NCBI RefSeq assembly: GCF_000498495.1
Contig: NZ_AVCS01000015.1
Span: forward strand, 310,001-374,000
Origin: Flavobacterium enshiense DK69
GTDB taxonomy: Bacteria; Bacteroidota; Bacteroidia; Flavobacteriales; Flavobacteriaceae
Reading direction: 5' to 3'
DNA length: 64,000 nucleotides
This document shows positions 17,030-24,453 of this stretch, in pieces; the first letter of the stretch is position 1; every line of letters starts with the position of its first letter. The notes below the pieces were generated by a model. The model was not told the origin of the DNA. It saw only the letters and a program-made list of their open reading frames with translations, and did no database searches. Both the position numbers and the translations under genes were made by a program.

Positions 17030-17638
17030 TTAATTGTCTTGATTCTTTCTGATATGACCGGAAATTTTCTTTTTCAGCTTGGTAAACTTCTTGCTTGTAG
17101 GATATTGGCGGTTGGAAGTCATATTGTTGAATATCAAGGCTACGGTTAAAAGGATCATCGCACCACTAAGTACTGGAGATATTACGTACAAGTAACCCAG
17201 TTTTAAGATGGTGGGCGAACCGGTAACAGCAATTAGTGCAGTAGCGCCTCCGGGTGGATGCAGGGTTTTAGTAATCTGCATCAAAACGATGGATAATGCT
17301 ACGGCAAGCGCAGAAGCCAGCCAAATCATATCAGGAAAAAGTTTTGCAGCGGTAACTCCCACAATGGCAGAAATCACATGCCCGCCAATTAGGTTACGCG
17401 GTTGGGCTAGCGGACTTTGAATCACGCCATAAACTAAAACACATGACGCCCCAAAGGAACCAATTAAGAATATGAAATCTTCTCTAGGGAAAATATTGTA
17501 GTGCAAATAGGCTATAATTCCCATTCCGACAAAAGCTCCGATAAAAGCCCAAAAGTGCTCCTTGAAATCAACAAGCGTTTCTTTGTATAATACGTATTTG
17601 GCTTTTCGGTAGTTGCGTTTGATGTGTTTTGTCGGCAT
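17030..17638 (-). CDS. HPP-family integral membrane protein
   Basis: The 202-residue protein has four transmembrane helices (about 28-48, 55-75, 90-125 and 140-165) and the defining TLHPPGGATAL motif near residue 125. HPP proteins have been linked to nitrite transport in plastids and cyanobacteria; the bacterial role is open. It sits 3 bp downstream of the ClC gene, so the two are surely co-transcribed. A shared anion-transport role is inference. Confidence 0.88.
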   Translation of the reverse strand: MPTKHIKRNYRKAKYVLYKETLVDFKEHFWAFIGAFVGMGIIAYLHYNIFPREDFIFLIGSFGASCVLVYGVIQSPLAQPRNLIGGHVISAIVGVTAAKLFPDMIWLASALAVALSIVLMQITKTLHPPGGATALIAVTGSPTILKLGYLYVISPVLSGAMILLTVALIFNNMTSNRQYPTSKKFTKLKKKISGHIRKNQDN

Positions 17639-17641
17639 AAA

Positions 17642-18922
17642 TCAGGAAACGGTTTTTGGCTGATAACTGTAAACGGTATATGGATAAAGCAATTGGGCAG
17701 TAGTTTTGGAAACCAGGCACACGGCTAAGATCGGTAAAAATAAGGTGTAATTATTAATCAATCCGCATATCAGGAATAAAGCAGTGAAAGGGGCATGAAT
17801 GCTGGCACTTAACATGGCTGCCATCCCAATAATCATGAAGTTGAGCGGAATCACATCGGCGTCAAAATAAGTATTCAGCAACGAAGCCATCAGTAATCCC
17901 AAAAAAGCACCAATGAACATGCTGGGAGCAAATACGCCACCATCGCCACCGGAAGCCAAAGTTACCGAAGTGATAATGGGTTTCAGAAGTAAGACTCCGG
18001 ACATCGTAAGCACAAACGAAGTAGTCAAAACAACGGAATCAGAATTTGAGAACAAATCTTTGATGGCGTGATATCCTTCTCCGTATAATTGTGGTAAAAC
18101 TAATAATGATAGGCTGATGATGGCTGAACCGATCAGGATTTTAGTGGAATGTTTTTCAATCTGCCCGAATTTCGATTTAATGTAAATCACCGATTTGGTC
18201 AGGTACACCGAATTAATTCCCGCCAAAACTCCAAGTAAGAGAAAGTAGGGGAAAGCATATAGGTGCCAATTGGTGACTGACACTTCAAACAGCGGTTTTT
18301 CATCTAAAAGCAAAATGAAACCGTAAGCAACAGCGACCGACAAACTTGTAGTTAAGGCAAAGGTTTTAGTTACCTTCTTGGAGATTACTTCAAAGGCAAA
18401 CAAAACTCCTGCAATCGGACTGCAGAACAAGGCTGTGATCCCTGCGGCAATTCCGGCACAAATGAGTTCGGTTTTATGTCTTTTAAAAACATTTTCCTTT
18501 TGTTGCGCGACAGAACCAATGGCGGCAGAAGCAACAACGGTGGAAACTTCAATTCCGGTAGAACCTCCGAAAGCAACAGTGAGTAATCCGTTGAAAAAAT
18601 GGGAAGGGATTTTATAAACCGGAAGTTTTTTGGTTCGGGAGCCAGTACTTTCAAAAATCTCTTTAATCCCTTTGTTTTCCTTCTTTTTGAACAGATGCTG
18701 ACGCAGAAAATAAATTACAGACAAACCAAAAACCGGGAAAACCAGAAAAAAAATCCAGTTTGAAGAAGCCTTATGGAAGAGGATTTCCTCATAATGTTCG
18801 GTTAAACGCTTTAGGGAAACCGCCATGAAAGCACATAGAAAACCAATTAATACAGAAACAATGCCCAGTTTTTGGAATTTGATCAGTTTATGGCTTTTAC
18901 GAAGCTGTGCGGTTTTGTTCAT
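17642..18922 (-). CDS. ClC-family chloride channel-like protein lacking both coupling glutamates
   Basis: The 426-residue integral membrane protein has the ClC helix pattern and a clear GGVFAPS motif (328-334, the GxFxP element). The gating motif that normally reads GREGP is GSTGIEV at about 120-126, so the external gate Glu is Thr122. The internal site that reads IEE in E. coli ClC is FEV here (178-179), so the proton Glu is Val. The GSGIP ion-binding motif is replaced by NKGIKE (83-88). If the alignment holds, this is a non-proton-coupled channel or a divergent anion pathway. There is no CBS domain. It is the first gene of the operon. Confidence 0.85.
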   Translation of the reverse strand: MNKTAQLRKSHKLIKFQKLGIVSVLIGFLCAFMAVSLKRLTEHYEEILFHKASSNWIFFLVFPVFGLSVIYFLRQHLFKKKENKGIKEIFESTGSRTKKLPVYKIPSHFFNGLLTVAFGGSTGIEVSTVVASAAIGSVAQQKENVFKRHKTELICAGIAAGITALFCSPIAGVLFAFEVISKKVTKTFALTTSLSVAVAYGFILLLDEKPLFEVSVTNWHLYAFPYFLLLGVLAGINSVYLTKSVIYIKSKFGQIEKHSTKILIGSAIISLSLLVLPQLYGEGYHAIKDLFSNSDSVVLTTSFVLTMSGVLLLKPIITSVTLASGGDGGVFAPSMFIGAFLGLLMASLLNTYFDADVIPLNFMIIGMAAMLSASIHAPFTALFLICGLINNYTLFLPILAVCLVSKTTAQLLYPYTVYSYQPKTVS

Positions 18923-18956
18923 GGGTGTGAGGAATCTTGCAAAGCGGTTTGCATCG

Positions 18957-18964
18957 CAAAAATA
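18957..18964 (-). promoter_or_regulatory. -7 box of the ClC-HPP-VOC operon
   Basis: The minus strand reads TATTTTTG, a full TAnnTTTG match, 34 bp before the ClC start. Confidence 0.58.
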
Positions 18965-19019
18965 ATTATCGGCTAATGAAAAAATCTTTTTAAAACGTTA
19001 AAGTTTAATCAAAAGCAGA

Positions 19020-19370
19020 TTATTCAAAGCTTAATTGCTTTTTGATTTTAGCGGGCAATTTATCTTTTACAAGTGTATACGATTGTGTTACGTAATGTTT
19101 CCATTCTTTAGGTGATAAAGTAGTAATGTCTTCCACCAAAACCCATTTGTAGCGCGCCACATATGGGGCAGGTTTGAATCCTTTTTTAAAGGAAAGTTCA
19201 TCAAATTCTTCCGGAGTCACTTTAAAAGAAGCAGAAGTGGGTGTTTGATTCAATCCGATGACACAAAACATTTTTTCGCCTATGCAGAAACACAAATCGT
19301 TTTCCCATTTGATGTCTTCGGTAACTGACGGTAATGATTTGCAAAGTTCTTGTAAATCTTCAATATTCAT
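19020..19370 (-). CDS. MmcQ/YjbR-family protein
   Basis: The 116-residue protein shows the CyaY-like MmcQ/YjbR pattern: MNIEDLQELCKSLPSVTEDIKWENDLCFCIGEKMFCV, then FDELSFKKGFKPAPY and a C-terminal helix ending KIKKQLSFE. Family members are small possible DNA-binding proteins of unclear role. It lies 6 bp downstream of the YciI gene and is probably translated from the same mRNA. Confidence 0.88.
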   Translation of the reverse strand: MNIEDLQELCKSLPSVTEDIKWENDLCFCIGEKMFCVIGLNQTPTSASFKVTPEEFDELSFKKGFKPAPYVARYKWVLVEDITTLSPKEWKHYVTQSYTLVKDKLPAKIKKQLSFE

Positions 19371-19376
19371 TAATTA

Positions 19377-19835
19377 TTACTTATTTGGTTTGGTTATTTT
19401 TTTATGTGTTGGAGGAACTGCCATCAAAGCTGCGCTGCAATACCACGGAGTTAATTCCACCTCAAAGATTTTTGCCTTCACAGCAGGATCGGTTTCCACT
19501 AATTTTTGAGCTTCTTCCACAGTAGTGCAGTTAAAAATGAATATCCCGCGGTAATTACGGTCGTTTTTCATAAATGGTCCGGCTACAATCAGTTTCCCTT
19601 CATCGGCAAGACGATTGATGTTAGCCATATGGCCTTCAAAATATTTTGTTTTCTCTTCTTTTGTCGCAGTTGTGTTTGAACCTGTTTTAAGGATGCAGAA
19701 AATATAGGTCTTCATACCGTTGTCGTCTCCGCCCAACTCCTTGGCCAGTTTTTCGTCGTAAACGGTTTCAGTTTCCTGCGCAGAGAGTAGGCCTGTTATA
19801 AAGAACATAAAGGCGAAGGAGAAAATATTTTTCAT
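19377..19835 (-). CDS. Exported YciI-family protein
   Basis: The 152-residue protein carries a signal peptide (about 1-19, FAFMFFITGLLSAQ) before a YciI-like ferredoxin-fold domain (about 42-135). That domain has YFEGHMANINRLADEGKLIVAGPF and FNCTTVEEAQKLVETDPAV. YciI domains are normally cytosolic and need a conserved His (here GHM) and Asp. The exported form suggests a periplasmic or surface role, which is unknown. A -7 box precedes it, and it heads a two-gene operon with the MmcQ/YjbR gene. Confidence 0.82.
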   Translation of the reverse strand: MKNIFSFAFMFFITGLLSAQETETVYDEKLAKELGGDDNGMKTYIFCILKTGSNTTATKEEKTKYFEGHMANINRLADEGKLIVAGPFMKNDRNYRGIFIFNCTTVEEAQKLVETDPAVKAKIFEVELTPWYCSAALMAVPPTHKKITKPNK

Positions 19836-19856
19836 GGCGATTTAGTCGATTACAAT

Positions 19857-19864
19857 CAAAGATA
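19857..19864 (-). promoter_or_regulatory. -7 box of the yciI-like/mmcQ-like operon
   Basis: The minus strand reads TATCTTTG, a full TAnnTTTG match, 21 bp before the YciI-like start. Confidence 0.55.
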
Positions 19865-19920
19865 AGGAAACGACTTTAAATTGTCGTTCCCTTCTTCAAT
19901 TGCTGTCAAAATTATAATAA

Positions 19921-21066
19921 TTATTGCTTCAAGATTTTAATGGAGCTTTTATAGTTTTTATCGATACGGAAGAAATACAATCCTGAAGAATATTGGCTAA
20001 TATCGATGTTGGTTATATCGGGATTCAACTGTCCGGTTTGCATCAGTCTGCCGGTTTGATCGGTAATACAATAATTTGTATTGTCAAGAGATTCATTGGT
20101 TTTGATGGTTATTATGTCAGCAGAAGGATTAGGATACAACACTAAAAGTTTTCCAAGTGAAAAATCTTCTGTTCCCAGAGTATAACCAAAAGTTACTCTC
20201 GAGACATTTAACCAATTGGGAGCTTCCCACACTTGATTGACCTCTTGTGTTACATTGTTGCTTCCGTTGTAAGAGTAAAGGGATCGCCTATTATCTACCC
20301 AAGTAGTTCCATTCCAATTTTGCCATAATGCAATAGTGACAAATCCCGCACCATTGTAATCATTGATCAGCTTAATCTCATTCACCCAAGCACTGCCGTT
20401 CCAGTTTTCTTGAGTATCTGTAAGGACTTTATTAGCCCCTGTATAAGTATAGGTGTTTCTTTTACTGTTTACCCACACATTGCTTGGATTCCATGTTTGA
20501 GTGACACTGTAATTTACGGTGCCTGAAGGGTTGTTGAAAAAATCAGTTTTGCTGGTATTTTTCCAGGGGCCGGTAAAATTCCAACTTTGATTCAAAGTTT
20601 GAGTAAGATACCCGCTGCCATCATATGTGTTGGTTAGCATAGTGTTGTTCACCCAGGATCCAAGCCATAAATAGGAAGTATTGGTAAGTACTTTTTTTGC
20701 AGCATTATAAGTGTACGTGGAACGAAAAGCATTTACCCATGTATTAGTTCCTGTATCCCAACCTTGAGCAACAGATTGTTGGAGGGTACCATCAGGATTA
20801 TAGGCATTATCAATCTGAAGGGCATTTTGCCACACTCCTGGAGGTGTTATCCATTGGTAGGCGATTGAATGAGTTAAATGATTGGAACCGTCATAGGTAT
20901 TAATTGTTCGTTCCGATTTTTGCCAATCGTTATTAGCCCATTCGTCCCAAAGGGCCCAATAAACGTTTTGGCCTAGTCCATTAATACTCAGCAACAGCGT
21001 CGAGAGAAGTATTATAAACCGTATGTGATGTTTTGTTGGGGCTTGCTGGAAAGTAATTGTTTTCAT
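19921..21066 (-). CDS. T9SS type A sorted surface protein with about eight 28-31-residue repeats
   Basis: From ATG 21066 the protein has 381 residues; an ATG 7 codons upstream (21087) is also possible. A signal peptide ends near LSINGLGQ. The mature part is about eight units ending in a W-x-N or W-x-D motif, with Y-[NDT]-G-S/A-x-x-[VL]-T in the middle (NTYDGSGYLTQTLNQSW, TYTYTGANKVLTDTQENW). They resemble RHS/YD-like beta repeats but are shorter. The C-terminal about 75 residues (LYPNPSADIITI, GLYFFRI, SIKILKQ) are a type A sorting domain for type IX secretion. The function is unknown; a cell-surface or released repeat protein. Confidence 0.82.
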   Translation of the reverse strand: MKTITFQQAPTKHHIRFIILLSTLLLSINGLGQNVYWALWDEWANNDWQKSERTINTYDGSNHLTHSIAYQWITPPGVWQNALQIDNAYNPDGTLQQSVAQGWDTGTNTWVNAFRSTYTYNAAKKVLTNTSYLWLGSWVNNTMLTNTYDGSGYLTQTLNQSWNFTGPWKNTSKTDFFNNPSGTVNYSVTQTWNPSNVWVNSKRNTYTYTGANKVLTDTQENWNGSAWVNEIKLINDYNGAGFVTIALWQNWNGTTWVDNRRSLYSYNGSNNVTQEVNQVWEAPNWLNVSRVTFGYTLGTEDFSLGKLLVLYPNPSADIITIKTNESLDNTNYCITDQTGRLMQTGQLNPDITNIDISQYSSGLYFFRIDKNYKSSIKILKQ

Positions 21067-21301
21067 TTTTGACAATTTTAATTTCATACTTTTAAAATGT
21101 TGAGGGAAGAAGATTTTGACTAAATGTTTAGCACGTTCTTGAAAACCGTGTAGTCCGTCGTATACAAACCATTTTATTAGGGCAGAAGACCAACGTCAAA
21201 TACTTTATTGAAGCCATTGGGATATGATTGTAAAGTTATTAAATAAAGTTGTAATTAATTGATTTTTAATTAATAAGGTTTTATTTAAGATTCTGTAAAA
21301 A

Positions 21302-21331
21302 ACAATTCATCCCTAAAAAACGACGATTCGG
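21302..21331 (+). promoter_or_regulatory. LytTR-like tandem operator upstream of the TonB receptor
   Basis: ACAATTCAT at 21302-21310 and ACGATTCGG at 21323-21331 are direct repeats 21 bp start to start (12-bp spacer). Published LytTR sites are paired 9-mers of form [TA][AC][CA]GTTN[AG][TG] with 12-13 bp between. The two units here have one and two mismatches. The whole block is nearly the same as the one at 23641-23670, and both end 33 bp before the -7 element. Confidence 0.6.
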
Positions 21332-21340
21332 AATTATTTT

Positions 21341-21372
21341 TTGGGTTTTCCGTTTTTTCTTACGCAAATTTG
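21341..21372 (+). promoter_or_regulatory. Promoter of the TonB-dependent receptor
   Basis: TTG at 21341-21343, a 21-bp spacer, and CAAATTTG at 21365-21372 (one mismatch to TAnnTTTG). The leader to ATG 21392 would be about 12 nt. The weak -7 box fits an activator-dependent promoter. Confidence 0.5.
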
Positions 21373-21391
21373 CTCTGTTAAAATTATACAG

Positions 21392-23545
21392 ATGAAACCC
21401 CTTTTTTCCTTATTACTTTTTTTGTGCAGTATGAACCTGTTTTCGCAAGCCACGATTTCGGGTAAAGTGTCGGACCACAAAGGAAAACCTGTTGAAGGAG
21501 CTAACGTTTTTATAGAAGGCGCTTATGACGGAGCGACATCCGATGTAAATGGAGACTTTTCTTTTACAACATCCGAGAAAGGCAATCAGATATTGGTAAT
21601 TACTTTTTTGAGTTTTGAAACGCAGAAAGTTTCGATTGTGATTGAAAACTACAAACCGCAAACCATTAAACTTAAGGAAAGTGTAAATACGCTTGATGCC
21701 GTTGTGATTTCGGCAGGTACTTTTAAAGCAGGCGACAATTCAAAAGCAGCTGCCTTAAAGCCTTTGGACATTGTTACGACGGCTGGAGCTGCGGGCGACA
21801 TTATAGGTGCATTGCAAACGTTACCGGGTGCGCAGATTGTTGGGGAAAGCGGGCGTCTGTTTGTACGCGGTGGCGAATCTGATGAAACGCAGACATATGT
21901 AGACGGAATCCGCGTTGCACAGCCCTATAATGCCACTGCTAACAATATACCTACACGCGGACGTTTTTCCCCTTTCTTATTTAGTGGAATGACTTTTTCA
22001 ACAGGCGGTTATTCGGCTGAGTTTGGAGATGCTTTGTCGAGTGTGCTGTTGTTGAATACCATCAATGAAGTGGATAATGAACAATCGAATTTTTCATTCA
22101 TGACTGTCGGTTTGGGAGCCAGCAACGTCCAAAAGTGGAAGAAAAGTTCCTTAAGCGTCAATTTGAGCTATATCAATTTAGAACCTTATCAAAAAGTCGT
22201 TAAACAAAATGTGGATTGGGTTAAGCCTTATCAGTCAATGTCGGGCGAAACGGTATTCCGACAAGGGTTTAACAACGGATTGTTTAAATTTTATGCTGCC
22301 TTCGATTATACGACTTTCAACCTGAATCAGAAGAATGTAAATTTTTCTGAACCCATAAACGTGGACACCCAAAACAATAATTTTTATACGAATGCTTCCT
22401 ATAAAGGTAATTTCGGTGCGGGATGGGGCATTCATGGCGGAATCAGTTTCGGTTACAGCCAAAATAAAAATGAGATCGACAGGAGCAATCTGAAAAACAG
22501 GGAAAATGCATCACACATGAAGCTGAAGCTAACCAAAAAGTTCTCAGACAGAGTTCATCTGGCTTTTGGAGGCGATTATTTTATTACCGATTTCGACGAA
22601 AATTACAACGATATCACTTTAGGCGAATTTAAAGATGGTTACTACAACAATATAACAGCGGTTTATGTCGAAACGGATATTTTCTTTTCCAAAAAACTGG
22701 CAGCCAAAGTAGGTCTGCGTGCCCTGAACAGTTCTTATATTAATGAAAGCAGTATAGAACCAAGGATTTCATTGGCTTATAAAACGAGTAAAAACGGGCA
22801 GGTTTCTTTGGCTTATGGTGATTTTCATCAGAATCCGGTTCAGAATTACCTGAAATTCAATTCGGATTTCAATTACGAAAAAACATCCCATTATATCCTG
22901 AATTACATGTATGCTGTAAACGGAAGAACTCTGCGGGCCGAAGCCTTCTATAAAGATTACTCCGATTTGGTAAAATACGATACCTATACACCGCTTTTTA
23001 ACAGCAACTACAATAACAACGGTTACGGTTATGCCAAAGGACTGGATGTTTTTTGGAGGGATAATAAAACGGTGAAACATCTCGATTACTGGATTTCGTA
23101 TTCTTACATAGACAGCAAACGTGATTATAAGAATTATGAAACCAGTGTAACGCCAAGTTTTGTGGCCAATCATACGCTATCTGTTGTGACTAAGTATTGG
23201 ATTGAAGATTGGAAATCGCAATTGAGTATTACAAATAGTTTTGCTACCGGACGCCCTTACGATAATCCCAATGAAACAGCATTTATGAATGCAAAGGCAA
23301 AAGATTACAATAGCCTGAGTATGAGTTGGGCATATTTGCTTTCGCCTCAGAAAATTTTGTATTTTTCCATATCCAATGTGTTGGGAAGGGATAATATTTT
23401 TGGATATGATTATGCGCTTTCACCAGACAGTGATGGGGTATATCAACGACAAGCCATCACACAGCCGGCCGACCGTTTCTTCTTTATAGGGTTCTTTTGG
23501 ACAATCAGTAAAGATAAGAGCAAGAACCAGTTGGATAATTTGTAG
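21392..23545 (+). CDS. TonB-dependent receptor with carboxypeptidase-regulatory-like N-domain
   Basis: The 717-residue receptor has a signal peptide (MKPLFSLLLFLCSMNLFSQ). A CarboxypepD_reg-like Ig-fold domain follows (about 20-100: ISGKVSDHKGKPVEGANVFI). The plug domain spans about 105-215 (GDIIGALQTLPGAQIVGESG, LFVRGGESDETQTYVDGI). The 22-strand barrel ends in FFFIGFFWTISKDK, slightly extended past the last aromatic. The open frame runs 17 codons further up, but ATG 21392 begins the signal peptide and lies after the promoter. It imports a substrate across the outer membrane with TonB energy; no SusD partner is present, and the substrate is unknown. A LytTR-like operator precedes it. Confidence 0.93.
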   Translation: MKPLFSLLLFLCSMNLFSQATISGKVSDHKGKPVEGANVFIEGAYDGATSDVNGDFSFTTSEKGNQILVITFLSFETQKVSIVIENYKPQTIKLKESVNTLDAVVISAGTFKAGDNSKAAALKPLDIVTTAGAAGDIIGALQTLPGAQIVGESGRLFVRGGESDETQTYVDGIRVAQPYNATANNIPTRGRFSPFLFSGMTFSTGGYSAEFGDALSSVLLLNTINEVDNEQSNFSFMTVGLGASNVQKWKKSSLSVNLSYINLEPYQKVVKQNVDWVKPYQSMSGETVFRQGFNNGLFKFYAAFDYTTFNLNQKNVNFSEPINVDTQNNNFYTNASYKGNFGAGWGIHGGISFGYSQNKNEIDRSNLKNRENASHMKLKLTKKFSDRVHLAFGGDYFITDFDENYNDITLGEFKDGYYNNITAVYVETDIFFSKKLAAKVGLRALNSSYINESSIEPRISLAYKTSKNGQVSLAYGDFHQNPVQNYLKFNSDFNYEKTSHYILNYMYAVNGRTLRAEAFYKDYSDLVKYDTYTPLFNSNYNNNGYGYAKGLDVFWRDNKTVKHLDYWISYSYIDSKRDYKNYETSVTPSFVANHTLSVVTKYWIEDWKSQLSITNSFATGRPYDNPNETAFMNAKAKDYNSLSMSWAYLLSPQKILYFSISNVLGRDNIFGYDYALSPDSDGVYQRQAITQPADRFFFIGFFWTISKDKSKNQLDNL

Positions 23546-23640
23546 AAGAGTGACTGAGTGACTGAGTTGGAGAGTTGCATTAGGATTGTAGACTAAATTA
23601 CTAAGAAATTCATAGTCTAAGAAACTAGATAACTAAAGAA
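23546..23640. repeat. Degenerate short-word repeat region after the TonB receptor
   Basis: GTGACTGA occurs twice in tandem (from about 23550). It is followed by words such as TAGACTAA, ACTAAGAAA, TCTAAGAAACTA and AACTAAAGAAAC. No coding frame is seen. It resembles the other short-word stretches. Confidence 0.45.
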
Positions 23641-23670
23641 ACAATTCATCCTCGAATTTCGACAGTTCAG
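23641..23670 (+). promoter_or_regulatory. LytTR-like tandem operator upstream of the TPR-like gene
   Basis: ACAATTCAT at 23641-23649 and ACAGTTCAG at 23662-23670 are direct repeats 21 bp start to start. The second unit is an exact match to the published LytTR 9-mer pattern; the first has one mismatch. It ends 33 bp before the -7 box, the same geometry as at the TonB receptor. Confidence 0.65.
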
Positions 23671-23703
23671 TCAGAATGAATTTTAAAGGAGTAAAAACCG
23701 AAA

Positions 23704-23711
23704 TACCTTTG
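23704..23711 (+). promoter_or_regulatory. -7 box of the TPR-like gene promoter
   Basis: TACCTTTG is a full TAnnTTTG match. No TTG occurs at the -33 position, which suits dependence on an activator. The leader to ATG 23778 is about 60 nt. Confidence 0.58.
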
Positions 23712-23777
23712 GAGTATAAATCAGAAGAAGTTTTAATCATCAATTAAAAAACTATTAATCAACTAAAAAAGAAAATT

Positions 23778-24416
23778 ATGACACGAATTATCACATCATT
23801 AGTACTATTCATCTGCAGTTGGGCATTTTCACAATCCTCAGCCACAAGTTCACCATACGAACAGGGAATGGGTAAAGCAATGGGATTATGGAAAGAAGGT
23901 AAATCAGCTGAAGCAACTGCTATTTTCGAGCGAATTGCTTCTGTTGAGAAAACGAATTGGCTGCCTAATTATTATGTAGCGTTCATCAATACTGTGGAGG
24001 TTTTTAAATTACAGGATAAGTCGAAAGCTTCTGCATTATTAGACAAAGCACAACAGGCTTTAGACAATGCCACAGCGGTTAGTCAGAACAACCCTGAACT
24101 GATGGTGGTTCAGGCTTTGATTTACACTGCTTATATTGTTCAGGATCCTATGACCAACGGGATGAAATATTCCAGCAAAGCAATGGAACAGTATTACAAA
24201 GCACAAGCCCTTGCGCCTGAAAATCCAAGAGTTGTTTTCTCTAAGGCAGAATTCGAAATAGGTGGTGCAAAATATTGGGGAACTGATACAAAACCTATGT
24301 GTGCTGAGGTGGAGCGCTCCATCGGACTTTTTGCTAAATTTAAGCCAGAGACTGCTTTTCATCCAAGCTGGGGATTAGAACGTGCTAAAGAGCTTTTGGC
24401 TAACTGTGGGAAATAA
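23778..24416 (+). CDS. Exported TPR-like protein of unknown function
   Basis: The 212-residue protein has a signal peptide (about 1-18, ending AFSQ). Helical pairs follow in tetratricopeptide style (GKAMGLWKEGKSAEATAIFERIA, SALLDKAQQALDNATAV, KYSSKAMEQYYKAQALAPENPRVVF). The Cys pair (MCAEVE and LANCGK) could be disulfide-bonded. It lies between the TonB receptor and the sensor kinase, with its own LytTR-like operator, and is 37 bp upstream of the kinase, so it is probably the first gene of the kinase operon. A periplasmic partner in sensing is inference. Confidence 0.72.
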   Translation: MTRIITSLVLFICSWAFSQSSATSSPYEQGMGKAMGLWKEGKSAEATAIFERIASVEKTNWLPNYYVAFINTVEVFKLQDKSKASALLDKAQQALDNATAVSQNNPELMVVQALIYTAYIVQDPMTNGMKYSSKAMEQYYKAQALAPENPRVVFSKAEFEIGGAKYWGTDTKPMCAEVERSIGLFAKFKPETAFHPSWGLERAKELLANCGK

Positions 24417-24453
24417 GCGGTATCAAATCAAAATCTGATAAATTCAGTAACCA

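Larger units (their letters stand above)
21067..21391. other. Divergent intergenic region upstream of the TonB receptor
   Basis: This 325-bp gap separates two divergent genes. Its right third holds the LytTR-like operator and receptor promoter listed separately. The left two thirds are A/T-rich with no consensus -7 box for the minus-strand gene and no open frame worth calling. Confidence 0.6.

Noticed and set aside
21067..21300. Possible riboswitch or small RNA in the gap left of the TonB receptor
   Set aside because: The gap is A/T-rich but shows no strong hairpin with a T run and no known riboswitch core.
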